Assembly: GCA_037141255.1 (NCBI GenBank) | Contig: JBAXCX010000021.1 | Coordinates: forward strand, 1 to 28,956 | Reading direction: 5' to 3' | From: IMCC26207 sp037141255 | GTDB lineage: Bacteria > Actinomycetota > Acidimicrobiia > Acidimicrobiales > Microtrichaceae | DNA: 28,956 nt | Part shown: one piece after another, positions 16,138 through 23,594 of the stretch | Numbering within the stretch: position 1 is the stretch's first letter | How the letters are laid out: every line of letters starts with the position of its first letter | The notes under the pieces: generated by a model | The model's database searches: none | Told to the model about the DNA's origin: nothing | Seen by the model: only the letters and a program-made list of their open reading frames with translations | Position numbers and translations under genes: made by a program

Positions 16138-16926
16138 ATGAGTATCAACGTGGGAGTTTTTGGTGCTGGCGGACGTATGGGGTCCACCGTCTGTCAGGCT
16201 GTTCAAGCAGATCCCGAACTTGAATTGGTGTCGGCAGTAGATCCCAATTTCCGGGGAATTGACCTGAGAACAGTCACCGGGATTGAGTCTGATCTGAAGA
16301 TCTCTGGAGAGGCTGTTTCATTTGAGCGAACTGGCGCTCAAGTAGTCGTTGATTTCTCTAGCCGTGCAGCATCTGTTGAGAATCTGAGTTGGCTAGCGAG
16401 TCACGGAGTGCACGCCGTGGTTGGGACAACGGGCTTCTCTGCTGAGGAACTAGCTGGGTTCGAGGACGGATTTACAAGTTCAAATTGTGTGATCGCGCCG
16501 AACTTTGCCATCGGGGCAGTTCTGATGATGCATTTTGCAGCTATTGCGGCGCCCTACTTTGACTCCGCAGAAGTCATTGAGTTTCATCACGAGTCCAAGA
16601 TCGATTCGCCATCAGGCACTGCCATGTTGACGGTTGCAAAGATGGCAGAGGCATCCTCGGATTGGACAGAGGACCCAACGGAGCAACAAGTAATCGAAGG
16701 TGCTCGTGGTGCAGAGGGACCCTCGGGAATCCGAGTGCACTCGGTGCGCATGCGCGGCCTTGTTGCTCATCAGGAAGTCCTGCTTGGCACAACCGGACAG
16801 ACCTTGTCGATTCGCCACGATTCACTAGACCGCAGCAGCTTTATGCCCGGAGTGCTCTTGGCTGTTAAGCAGGTCGCCTCGAGGCCAGGTGTAACGCTTG
16901 GCCTTGATGCATTGCTCGATCTCTAA
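16138..16926 (+). CDS. dapB: 4-hydroxy-tetrahydrodipicolinate reductase
   Basis: Reduces the product of DapA to tetrahydrodipicolinate with NAD(P)H, in the lysine and meso-diaminopimelate pathway that also feeds peptidoglycan. The 262 residues show the Rossmann motif VFGAGGRMG (7-15), GTTG (96-99), PNFAIGAVLM, and the active-site block EFHHESKIDSPSGTA with H150, H151 and K154. ATG at 16138 places the Rossmann glycines at the normal distance from the N-terminus. Length is usual. The stop lies 8 bases from the end of the convergent membrane-protein gene, with no visible terminator between them. DapA, the preceding enzyme, is encoded 8.5 kb downstream. Confidence 0.96.
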   Translation: MSINVGVFGAGGRMGSTVCQAVQADPELELVSAVDPNFRGIDLRTVTGIESDLKISGEAVSFERTGAQVVVDFSSRAASVENLSWLASHGVHAVVGTTGFSAEELAGFEDGFTSSNCVIAPNFAIGAVLMMHFAAIAAPYFDSAEVIEFHHESKIDSPSGTAMLTVAKMAEASSDWTEDPTEQQVIEGARGAEGPSGIRVHSVRMRGLVAHQEVLLGTTGQTLSIRHDSLDRSSFMPGVLLAVKQVASRPGVTLGLDALLDL

Positions 16927-16934
16927 GACGGGAG

Positions 16935-17678
16935 TTACTCGTCGCCGAGTTCTTCTTCAAGGTTCTCGAGGCCACCGACGATTCCGCGTCTGCCGACAGT
17001 TTGATAGATCAAGTACCCGATGACGAGTGCAAGGGACCCCAAGGTCAGCCAACGCTGGTAACGGGCAACTACGTCAAGCAGATCCCGGATTTGATCCTCA
17101 AAGATAAGACCCAGGCAGCGCATCAAGATAATTCGTCCGAGGGTTCCGATCAGGTTCAGGGCAAGGAACCTTCGGATTGGCATCGCTGCCACACCGGCAA
17201 GCAAACAGACTGGGTTATTGGGTGCGATGAGCACTGCTACATCAAGGATGCGCTTAAATCCGCTGCGGTCTTGTTCGAACTGATCGAAGAAGCCATCCAT
17301 GCCGGGGAAGACGTTTCTTGCCCAACCAAGTGCACGTCCTCGGTAGGCGTATCCGAGGATGTAAAACAGCGGATCTGGTGCGAGCAGGCGAGCCATGGCT
17401 ATGGCTACGTAGGGTGGCCATGACGTGATGATCGAGGTAATCAGCAGGTAGCGGTTCGAGGAATTCAGCGCGAGTAGCCAGAGGGGGTGGCCGGTAACGG
17501 GGTTGCTCCAGCGAACCCAAATAACGTTTCCAATATTGGCTGCGACTAACAGCACCGCAATGCCAGTCCCGAGCAATGGCAGGAGCCATCGGGGATGAAC
17601 GGGGTGCTCAGCGGACGAGGCCTCTAGGGCGCTGGCATCTGCTGCAGTCGGTTCGTTGGGCAGTTCGGAATCAGTCAA
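16935..17678 (-). CDS. VTT/DedA-like integral membrane protein
   Basis: A 247-residue membrane protein. After a 30-residue acidic, Ala-rich cytoplasmic start, hydrophobic segments lie at about 31-55, 66-100, 144-166, 168-192 and 205-230. The pattern LIAPNNPVCLLAGVAAMPIRRFLALNLIGT resembles the re-entrant loop and G-x3-M-x4-F-x3-N-x2-G signature of VTT (DedA/TMEM41-type) proteins, which move or flip lipids, though the usual Arg/Pro motifs are only partly present. The assignment is from pattern only. The start codon appears to be TTG at 17678; no ATG/GTG lies further inside before the first hydrophobic segment, and no convincing Shine-Dalgarno precedes it. The start codon falls inside a 13-bp tandem repeat. 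Confidence 0.65.
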   Translation of the reverse strand: MTDSELPNEPTAADASALEASSAEHPVHPRWLLPLLGTGIAVLLVAANIGNVIWVRWSNPVTGHPLWLLALNSSNRYLLITSIITSWPPYVAIAMARLLAPDPLFYILGYAYRGRALGWARNVFPGMDGFFDQFEQDRSGFKRILDVAVLIAPNNPVCLLAGVAAMPIRRFLALNLIGTLGRIILMRCLGLIFEDQIRDLLDVVARYQRWLTLGSLALVIGYLIYQTVGRRGIVGGLENLEEELGDE

Positions 17679-17725
17679 GATGCAATCAGTCAGGAGGCAC
17701 AGTCAGGAAGCAGAGTCAGAGACGG
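17672..17725. repeat. Imperfect 13-bp tandem repeat over a start codon
   Basis: Four units built on CAGTCAGGAAGCA: 17672-17686 (with 2 extra bases), 17687-17699, 17700-17712 and 17713-17725. The middle two differ at one base. The first unit contains the TTG start of the minus-strand membrane protein; on that strand each unit reads ...CTGACTG or TTGACTG, so units could also supply -35-like hexamers. Confidence 0.7.
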
Positions 17726-17892
17726 TGGAGCAGCAAGGGTGAATGCCTAGTCCACGAGCAATACGGATGCCTGAACCATATCTGTCATTTAGCAAACTCA
17801 TCGTTTGCGCCCCAACAGATGAGGCCTTGCCGCTGGGTTGTCTACGATTGAGTGCCGCCCGATGTCTGGACTAAGCGGCTAGGGGAGATCTG

Positions 17893-19524
17893 ATGCAAGG
17901 AACAATGCAAGACCGGCCGCTCAGGCTCAACCACTTTGTCGAGCGTGCAGAGCGCTATACCCCCTCCAAGCTGATCGTGTCCGGAACTGCCAGTGGTGTT
18001 GAGCAAAGGACGTACGGCGAGTGGGCAGAGCGAACTCGAAAGCTGGTGAGCGTGCTCGACTCGCTGGAGGTTGCGCCAGAAGCTCGAGTTGCAACCTTCG
18101 CCTGGAACTCAGCGAGACATTTGGAGCTGTACTTTGCCGCGCCTTGCAGCGGGCGCGTTCTGCACACGCTGAACATCCGACTATTCCCAGAACAACTCAC
18201 CTACATCGTCAACCACGCAGAAGACGATGTGATCTTTGTGGACCGTTCTCTTCTCGGCCTCCTCACGCCGCTGCTTCCGAGCTTTCGGACCGTACGGCAT
18301 CTCGTAGTCATGGATGATGGCGGCGAAGCCCCAAACCCCGAGGGTGTCAGCGTGTTGAATTACGAGGAGTTGCTTGATGCGGCTGAGCCGGCTGAGTTCT
18401 TCCTCGGTGATGAAAACGCCGCAGCTGCGATGTGTTACACCTCGGGTACAACGGGAAACCCTAAGGGTGTGATCTACACCCATCGCAGCACCTATCTGCA
18501 TACCCTCTCTGTGCTGCAGGCAGACAGCATTGGAGTCTGCGAGTCGGACACAGTCATGCCAGTGGTGCCCATGTTCCATGCAAATGCTTGGGGGCTTGCA
18601 CACGCAGGAGTTGCCACAGGCGCCAACCTTGTTTTGCCGGGGCCGCGCATGACTCCCGCTGCGTTGGCAGATCTGATCGTTGTGCAGCGTGTAACTGTTC
18701 CTGCAGGAGTTCCGACAATCTGGATGGGGGTGTTGCCCGAGCTCAAAGGCAGAGATACCAGCGCGCTACGAACAATTCCATGTGGTGGTTCGGCCGTACC
18801 CAAAGCATTGTCCGAGGCATATCGGGAGCAGCTTGGTCTGCCCATCCTGCAGGCATGGGGAATGACTGAGACCAGCCCGATTGCATCGGTAGCTATTACT
18901 CGTTCTTGGTTGGCAGACCTTCCCGAGGATGAACTGGCAGACCTTCGAGCTTCACAGGGTCCGGCTGTTCTGGGCGTGGAACTGCGAATTGTTGATCAAG
19001 AGACTGGCGCGGAGCTTCCTTGGGATGGATCAACCCGAGGGGAATTGCAGGCTGCTGGTCCTTGGATTGCGTCGGGCTACTACAACGATGGCCGCTCGGC
19101 GGACTCATTCACCCCGGACGGTTGGTTGCGAACAGGCGACGTTGCTGTGATGACTGCTGATGGGTATGTCCGCATTGTGGATCGTACGAAAGACGTAGTG
19201 AAGTCGGGCGGGGAGTGGATCTCTTCGGTGGAGCTCGAAAATGAGATCATGGCTCACCCAGCAGTAGCTGAGGCAGCAGTTATTGGCTTGCCGCACCCCA
19301 AGTGGGGTGAGCGACCATTCGCCGCTGTAGTCATTCGGCCCGAGATGACCTTGACTCAAGCAGAGGTTCTGGAGTTTCTGAGTGGCCGAGTGGCAAGTTG
19401 GTGGCTGCCGGACGAAGTCGTGTTCATCGATGAGGTCCCAAAAACCAGCGTTGGCAAGTTCTCAAAGAAGGATCTGCGCGAGCAGTTCGCTGATCACGCG
19501 CTCCCTACCGATAACGAGTCCTGA
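17893..19524 (+). CDS. Acyl-CoA ligase (AMP-forming, FadD/AlkK type)
   Basis: Activates a carboxylic acid, probably a medium- or long-chain fatty acid, to its acyl-CoA through an acyl-adenylate. The 543 residues hold YTSGTTGNPKGV (182-193, ATP P-loop), VPMFHANAWG, the QAWGMTETSP adenine motif, GWLRTGDVAVM, the hinge VDRTKDVVKSGGEW, and the catalytic lysine K522 in TSVGKFSKKDLR. The N-terminal LNHFVERAERY and NIRLFPEQLTYIVNHAEDD resemble medium/long-chain FACL rather than acetyl-CoA synthetase. ATG at 17893 has GGGGAG five to six bases upstream; a second in-frame ATG at 17905 lacks one. The upstream 214 bases hold a TACGAT at 17843-17848 that could be a -10. There are no partner genes in an operon. 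Confidence 0.93.
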   Translation: MQGTMQDRPLRLNHFVERAERYTPSKLIVSGTASGVEQRTYGEWAERTRKLVSVLDSLEVAPEARVATFAWNSARHLELYFAAPCSGRVLHTLNIRLFPEQLTYIVNHAEDDVIFVDRSLLGLLTPLLPSFRTVRHLVVMDDGGEAPNPEGVSVLNYEELLDAAEPAEFFLGDENAAAAMCYTSGTTGNPKGVIYTHRSTYLHTLSVLQADSIGVCESDTVMPVVPMFHANAWGLAHAGVATGANLVLPGPRMTPAALADLIVVQRVTVPAGVPTIWMGVLPELKGRDTSALRTIPCGGSAVPKALSEAYREQLGLPILQAWGMTETSPIASVAITRSWLADLPEDELADLRASQGPAVLGVELRIVDQETGAELPWDGSTRGELQAAGPWIASGYYNDGRSADSFTPDGWLRTGDVAVMTADGYVRIVDRTKDVVKSGGEWISSVELENEIMAHPAVAEAAVIGLPHPKWGERPFAAVVIRPEMTLTQAEVLEFLSGRVASWWLPDEVVFIDEVPKTSVGKFSKKDLREQFADHALPTDNES

Positions 19525-19532
19525 GTGACGTA

Positions 19533-19563
19533 GGGGTGTTCCCCGAGTGAGCACGCAAGCGTG
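19533..19563 (+). terminator. Two short hairpins after the acyl-CoA ligase
   Basis: GGGG(19533-19536)-TGTT-CCCC(19541-19544) and CACG(19552-19555)-CAAG-CGTG(19560-19563) lie between the ligase stop and the SURF1 promoter. Without a T run they are weak terminator candidates. Confidence 0.25.
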
Positions 19564-19604
19564 GGCAGTCCGAGGCCGCTTACGAACCTGCCGTCCGAGC
19601 CGCC

Positions 19605-19610
19605 TAGGGT
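19605..19610 (+). promoter_or_regulatory. Leaderless -10 box of the SURF1 gene
   Basis: TAGGGT ends exactly 6 bases before the ATG at 19617, the same spacing as at dapB, and no ribosome binding site is present. Confidence 0.45.
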
Positions 19611-19616
19611 ACAAAC

Positions 19617-20480
19617 ATGTATGGGTTTTTGCGTCGGCCACTTTGGCTGCTCAGCCATGTGCTGATTGCGGCCTTGGTAGTGCTGCTCATTGCACTGGGA
19701 TTTTGGCAGCGTTCGCGCTACTTCGAAGAGCGGTATAAGTCCCAGCAACTGCAAACGATTGCCCGAGCCGCTCCCGTCTCGTTGAACGAGGTGATCTCCG
19801 ATTCTGGGACTGCTCCATCGAAGGTGCCCGAAAAGGCGCGCTATCGCCGAGTCAAAGTTGCTGGCAAGTATGACTCGGCGCATGAGGTTTCTATTCTCAA
19901 TCGCTCGCGTGGGGGAGCACCGGGGGCTTGGGTTCTCACACCACTAGTCCAGGCGGATGGCACCGCAGTGCCTGTGGTGCGCGGATGGATTCCCTTGCAG
20001 ACAAACGGTGAAAAACCTCCTTTTCCGGGTTCTGAGGCGCCGACAGGCAACGTCACAGTGACGGGGAACCTACAACTAACCCAGCAGCGAGGCTCTTTTG
20101 GTTCGACGGACCCAAAGAGTGGAACGCTGACTGCTTTGTCACGTGTTGACCTTGACCGTTTTGAAGCGCAGTTGCCCTACAAGATTGAGCCAGCTTGGGT
20201 GCTCTTGGATGGGCAGAATCCCGAACAGGCAGATGGCTCCCCAGCTGTGATTGAGCTACAGACGAAGGACCCCTCGCAGAACTTCTCGTACATGATGCAG
20301 TGGTGGATCTTTGCGCTCATTGCGCTGTGTGGTTACCCGCTGGTGTTGCGCATGGTCGCTCGCAACAAGGCCAAGGGTGATCAGACTCCCGCAGATCCCA
20401 GCCTGCGCGGCGGTGACAGCGATGAGATTCCATGGGCGGCAGGATTAGGCCCGAACGCAGAAGGGGAGCTCAGCCCATGA
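19617..20480 (+). CDS. surf1: SURF1 family cytochrome oxidase assembly protein
   Basis: A two-pass membrane protein that helps insert haem a into cytochrome c oxidase subunit I. The 287 residues fit the family: MYGFLRRPLW, first membrane helix at about 10-30 ending FWQRSRY, an external domain with YRRVKVAGKYD, VLTPLV, VVRGWIP, and a second helix QWWIFALIALCGYPLVL (about 225-250), then a 40-residue cytoplasmic tail. The WQ-R at the end of helix 1 and the RGWIP motif are typical. No haem or oxidase genes are near; the downstream TetR gene overlaps the stop codon (ATGA), so the pair is one mRNA with coupled translation. Confidence 0.9.
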   Translation: MYGFLRRPLWLLSHVLIAALVVLLIALGFWQRSRYFEERYKSQQLQTIARAAPVSLNEVISDSGTAPSKVPEKARYRRVKVAGKYDSAHEVSILNRSRGGAPGAWVLTPLVQADGTAVPVVRGWIPLQTNGEKPPFPGSEAPTGNVTVTGNLQLTQQRGSFGSTDPKSGTLTALSRVDLDRFEAQLPYKIEPAWVLLDGQNPEQADGSPAVIELQTKDPSQNFSYMMQWWIFALIALCGYPLVLRMVARNKAKGDQTPADPSLRGGDSDEIPWAAGLGPNAEGELSP

Positions 20481-21073
20481 GCCCCGAGATTGAGGACACG
20501 CGGACTCGAATCATGCAAGCTGCCGTCAGCTGCGCAGAGCAAAGCAGCGTCGGGGGCTTCTCGGTGGAGGACGTAGCTACGAGAGCTGGGGTGTCGCGAA
20601 CGACCATCTACCGATACTTCCCAGGTGGGCGGCCGCAACTCGTGCAAGAGACGACCACTTGGGAGATCGCTCGTTTTTGGGCTCGCCTTGCTGAAGCAGT
20701 CGAGAATTTGCCTACCCTTGAGGATCAACTCGTTGCGGGTCTGGTGATCGGAAGGAAACTCATGCAGAAGAGTCAGATCCTTGCGAACATCATGGATACC
20801 GAGATGCTGGAACTCGTTGAGGCAGTTCAGCCCTCAGAGCCGCTGGTGCACGGAGTGATTCGTGATTACATGCGCGACCTGCTGATCAAAGAGCAGCGTG
20901 CAGGCAGGATGCGTTCGGGTATGACGCCAGAGATGGGAGCTGACTACCTGATGCGAATGACTCTGTCTTGGATGTCGAGTCCAACTGGACTGGATCTGAC
21001 CGACGACCAAGCGGCTCATCAAGTGATTCGATCGCAGTTTCTCGCAGGCGTGCTCATTGATTCTTCCTCATAA
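20477..21073 (+). CDS. TetR family transcriptional regulator (copy 1)
   Basis: A 198-residue repressor-type protein. The N-terminal helix-turn-helix is FSVEDVATRAGVSRTTIYRYF (residues 28-48, recognition helix RTTIYRYF). The rest is all-helical, as in TetR ligand-binding domains, with no ligand motif I can name. ATG at 20477 overlaps the SURF1 stop by four bases and has AAGGGGAG upstream; an upstream in-frame ATG at 20432 would lie inside SURF1 and is less likely. The HTH and the following PGG are close to those of the second TetR protein at 22850, so the two are paralogues and may share an operator. It may control the adjoining SURF1 gene or the downstream cluster. Confidence 0.9.
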   Translation: MSPEIEDTRTRIMQAAVSCAEQSSVGGFSVEDVATRAGVSRTTIYRYFPGGRPQLVQETTTWEIARFWARLAEAVENLPTLEDQLVAGLVIGRKLMQKSQILANIMDTEMLELVEAVQPSEPLVHGVIRDYMRDLLIKEQRAGRMRSGMTPEMGADYLMRMTLSWMSSPTGLDLTDDQAAHQVIRSQFLAGVLIDSSS

Positions 21074-21079
21074 GGATCA

Positions 21080-21102
21080 GGAGCCTTCCGAGGAAGAGCT
21101 CC
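21080..21102. terminator. Shared hairpin between convergent genes
   Basis: GGAGC (21080-21084) plus CTTC (21085-21088) pair with GAAG (21093-21096) plus GCTCC (21098-21102), loop CGAG and one bulged A: a 9-bp stem between the TetR stop and the end of the GNAT fusion gene. There is no T run on either strand, so termination efficiency is uncertain. Confidence 0.4.
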
Positions 21103-21130
21103 TCTGTCGCTCGCCTGAGTATGCGGATTG

Positions 21131-22657
21131 CTACTCGAGTTGGCCGAGCGCATCTTCTCGCCATTGCTGAATTCGCTTCAGACGACTAGACGACTGCTCC
21201 TCATGCCACGCGTGAATCTCGTGGACCACACTCGACACGAGCTCAACGGTGCAAGGCAAGTCGATTTTCCAATCACTGATGTCATGGTCAAGGTCGACCA
21301 CGTACTGCAGGCGAAGGATGTCTCCGTCCTCTCCACACTCGGGTAGGAGTGCCGCGAACACGAAGCCAAGTTCCTCCACGCCCGCAGCAAACCAGCCAAC
21401 TGCTGCCTTGTTGAGGGGCAAGTCCAAGATCACCACGGGGCTCCCTGCAGCGAGCGCATCGTCAAGCAACTCAATGATGCGCTCGATCAGGTCTGGGCCG
21501 GCATGGGTAACTTCAAGCTTGGCAACACCAGTTCCTGGATCGGTTGCTGACGCCACGGCGCTTTTCGTTTTGGTTTCCGCCACCGGAGCGGGCTCGTGAA
21601 TCCTGCGCGCCAAGTGACTCGATCTGATGACCTCGGATAAGTAAGCAATGGCTGAGGGTGGCGGATAGATGTCTCGGTGAGGAATCTCGGCGAGTGGAAT
21701 AAACGTACAGAGCACCGAGACTCGACCGCTTGGATTGGTATCTTCAAACCCGGAGACGCGCCGCGGATTCGACCAGTTCAAAAAGATTCCGGTGTCATAA
21801 CCGATCAGGTGGGCTTGCTGCTGCGTCACCGTGTGGACCATGACCGGCTCGCTGATGATGCCGACCAGATTCTCGCCAGCGATCATCTCATGCACGCTCA
21901 TGCCGAGACGTCCCAGAAGCCCACGTTTGCGATAGCGGGGGTCAACCATGCCGGCGCCAGCGTGGACCACTGATCCGCCAGGACGAATCCGGTTGTAGGC
22001 GACGTGACCAATTGTCTCACCCTGTTCGTTCTCTGCGATTCCTGCTAGGCAGGTCCCGTCTCGTAGGTTTTCGTCCATGTGGACGGGGTCATAGGCAGAG
22101 AGCTTGTAGTCGTAGCCATAACAACGAAAGGCCAAGCGCGCATAGGCCTCGGCATCCCCCGGAACCATCCGCCTCAGGGTGATCACCGCGTCCTCTGGCG
22201 CGGGATCGATGTTGTCGAAAGTTGAGGGCTCATCCGAGAATGGAGCGAGTGTATCGGGTGGAAACGCGACGAAAACCTTGGCAGTAGGACCGTTCGGCGA
22301 GACACCCACCACACTCAGGTGATCCACGCAACCCGCCGCTGCTAATTGTTTCGCTCGACGAATAGCTGTTCGGTTTGGTCCAATGGGAAGGCCTCGATCA
22401 TGCAGGCGCAGATCGACACCTCCGGAGGAGGTCTCGGCAATGAGTTCGATCCAAGGATCATCCTCGGGAGATTCGTGGCTGCGATGCATTGCGTCGAGAC
22501 AAAGAGCTTCGATCACGCAACGAGCTTCGTTTGCACGCGATTCACTCATGCCCGCTGAGCGGAGCGCTGCTGCAGCTGAGGCTCCAACGATTGATACACA
22601 AGAATCATCGACAGGAACACGCAGGATGCTGATGGAGCGCTTGGTGTTTGGTCTCAT
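21131..22657 (-). CDS. RsbW-like ATPase fold fused to GNAT acetyltransferase domains
   Basis: A 508-residue multidomain protein. Residues about 20-135 resemble the HATPase fold of RsbW/anti-sigma kinases: helix VIEALCLDAMH in the N-box place (with Asp instead of the usual Asn) and HDRGLPIGP in the G1 position. Residues about 157-260 are a GNAT domain (VITLRRMVPGDAEAYARLAF, then the acetyl-CoA loop VDPRYRKRGLLGRL, 238-251). The C-terminal 150 residues (VVILDLPLNK, FAALLPECG, ILRLQYV) look like a second, degenerate GNAT-like domain that ends such fusions. The start is taken at ATG 22657, which follows GGGGGA; an upstream TTG at 22735 is possible. Substrate and partner are unknown. It is divergent from a TetR gene across a 21-bp palindrome, so is probably regulated by it. 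Confidence 0.75.
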   Translation of the reverse strand: MRPNTKRSISILRVPVDDSCVSIVGASAAAALRSAGMSESRANEARCVIEALCLDAMHRSHESPEDDPWIELIAETSSGGVDLRLHDRGLPIGPNRTAIRRAKQLAAAGCVDHLSVVGVSPNGPTAKVFVAFPPDTLAPFSDEPSTFDNIDPAPEDAVITLRRMVPGDAEAYARLAFRCYGYDYKLSAYDPVHMDENLRDGTCLAGIAENEQGETIGHVAYNRIRPGGSVVHAGAGMVDPRYRKRGLLGRLGMSVHEMIAGENLVGIISEPVMVHTVTQQQAHLIGYDTGIFLNWSNPRRVSGFEDTNPSGRVSVLCTFIPLAEIPHRDIYPPPSAIAYLSEVIRSSHLARRIHEPAPVAETKTKSAVASATDPGTGVAKLEVTHAGPDLIERIIELLDDALAAGSPVVILDLPLNKAAVGWFAAGVEELGFVFAALLPECGEDGDILRLQYVVDLDHDISDWKIDLPCTVELVSSVVHEIHAWHEEQSSSRLKRIQQWREDALGQLE

Positions 22658-22773
22658 GTTTCCCCCGAGAATGTGCTGCACTATGCGCTCAAGCTTGCCT
22701 GCTAGCGATGCTGAGTGCTCGGTACTGAGCCGCAATCGGTTGTGACTGAAGTCATACCGCTAGAGCATTGTCG

Positions 22774-22794
22774 ATAAGACGAATATGGTCTTAT
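22774..22794. promoter_or_regulatory. Candidate TetR operator palindrome
   Basis: ATAAGAC (22774-22780), 7-base spacer, GTCTTAT (22788-22794): a perfect inverted repeat in the 192-base region between the divergent GNAT-fusion and TetR genes. Size and half-site spacing suit a TetR dimer. Downstream, TCTGAC (22803-22808) and TAGATT (22826-22831), 17 bases apart, could form the TetR promoter. Confidence 0.55.
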
Positions 22795-22849
22795 TGTAAC
22801 AGTCTGACTAAATGCGATCGCTAGCTAGATTATTCGAGGAGGTGTGAAG

Positions 22850-23497
22850 GTGTCGGAGACCGGAGTCGCGATGGTGAAGCTCGCGTTGCTTGATGAAGAA
22901 CTCAAGCCCACAATTCCTGCTGCTTCAGCGAATTCCTCAGCCTCACGAATTACCTCTGCGCTGTTGAGCTGTGTTGGTCGATGGGGCCTGAAGAAGACCA
23001 CCATGGAAGATGTCGCTAAAGAGGCTGGCGTGTCGCGTGCCACCGTCTATCGACTCTTCCCGGGTGGGATGAATTCGATCATGCAGGCTGCAGTGCTTGG
23101 TGAAATCCAAGAACTGCTTGCGGTGCTCACCGTTCAACTCGAAAGGGTGGATCGGGTTGAAGATTGCGTGACGTTGGCAATTCATCATGCTTCGCAGTTC
23201 TTGGACCAACATCGCGCCTTAGCTTTTATGCGAGATCACGAGCGAGCGATGCTTGAGCAACTGATCTCCTTTGAGCGTCTTGATGTTCTGTTCATCACTG
23301 CCGCGCAAGTCATGAGGCCAGTCCTTGGCCGGTTCATGGCCGAAGCGGAAGCCTTCGCCGTGGGCATGTGGGTCTCTCGCCTAGTGGTGTCCTACCTCAC
23401 TGAGCCGTCAACCGAGTTTGATCTGTGTAAAGAAGAAGATGCCCGTCGATTAGTCCAAATCTTTGTTTTGCCTGGGATTCACCTCTGGCCAAGTTGA
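22850..23497 (+). CDS. TetR family transcriptional regulator (copy 2)
   Basis: A 215-residue TetR protein. GTG at 22850 is chosen because GAGGAGG (22836-22842) lies 7 bases upstream; the nearer GTG at 22844 would overlap that spacing. After a 35-residue N-terminal arm comes the helix-turn-helix TTMEDVAKEAGVSRATVYRLF (50-70), followed by PGG as in the first TetR copy. The C-terminal all-helical domain includes DHERAMLEQLISFERL and a hydrophobic VGMWVSRLVVSYL helix, possibly lining a lipophilic ligand pocket (inference). It is divergent from the HATPase-GNAT gene and 97 bases upstream of the diiron protein gene on the same strand, which makes both the likely targets. Confidence 0.9.
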   Translation: MSETGVAMVKLALLDEELKPTIPAASANSSASRITSALLSCVGRWGLKKTTMEDVAKEAGVSRATVYRLFPGGMNSIMQAAVLGEIQELLAVLTVQLERVDRVEDCVTLAIHHASQFLDQHRALAFMRDHERAMLEQLISFERLDVLFITAAQVMRPVLGRFMAEAEAFAVGMWVSRLVVSYLTEPSTEFDLCKEEDARRLVQIFVLPGIHLWPS

Positions 23498-23594
23498 TTC
23501 CTAGAGAGGTTTCGCAATTCACCAATCACAACAACCATCAGCGGCCAAATAGATCACGTAGCACCCCATCCACCATAAGCATTCAGGAGTCAAA

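Noticed and set aside
17105..17111. ATAAGA-type half-site of the TetR palindrome inside the membrane-protein gene
   Set aside because: Only one half is present, inside coding sequence, so chance is the likely cause.
22814..22828. Overlapping palindromes GCGATCGC and CTAGCTAG before the second TetR gene
   Set aside because: Short self-complementary octamers expected by chance; the 21-bp palindrome nearby is a better operator.
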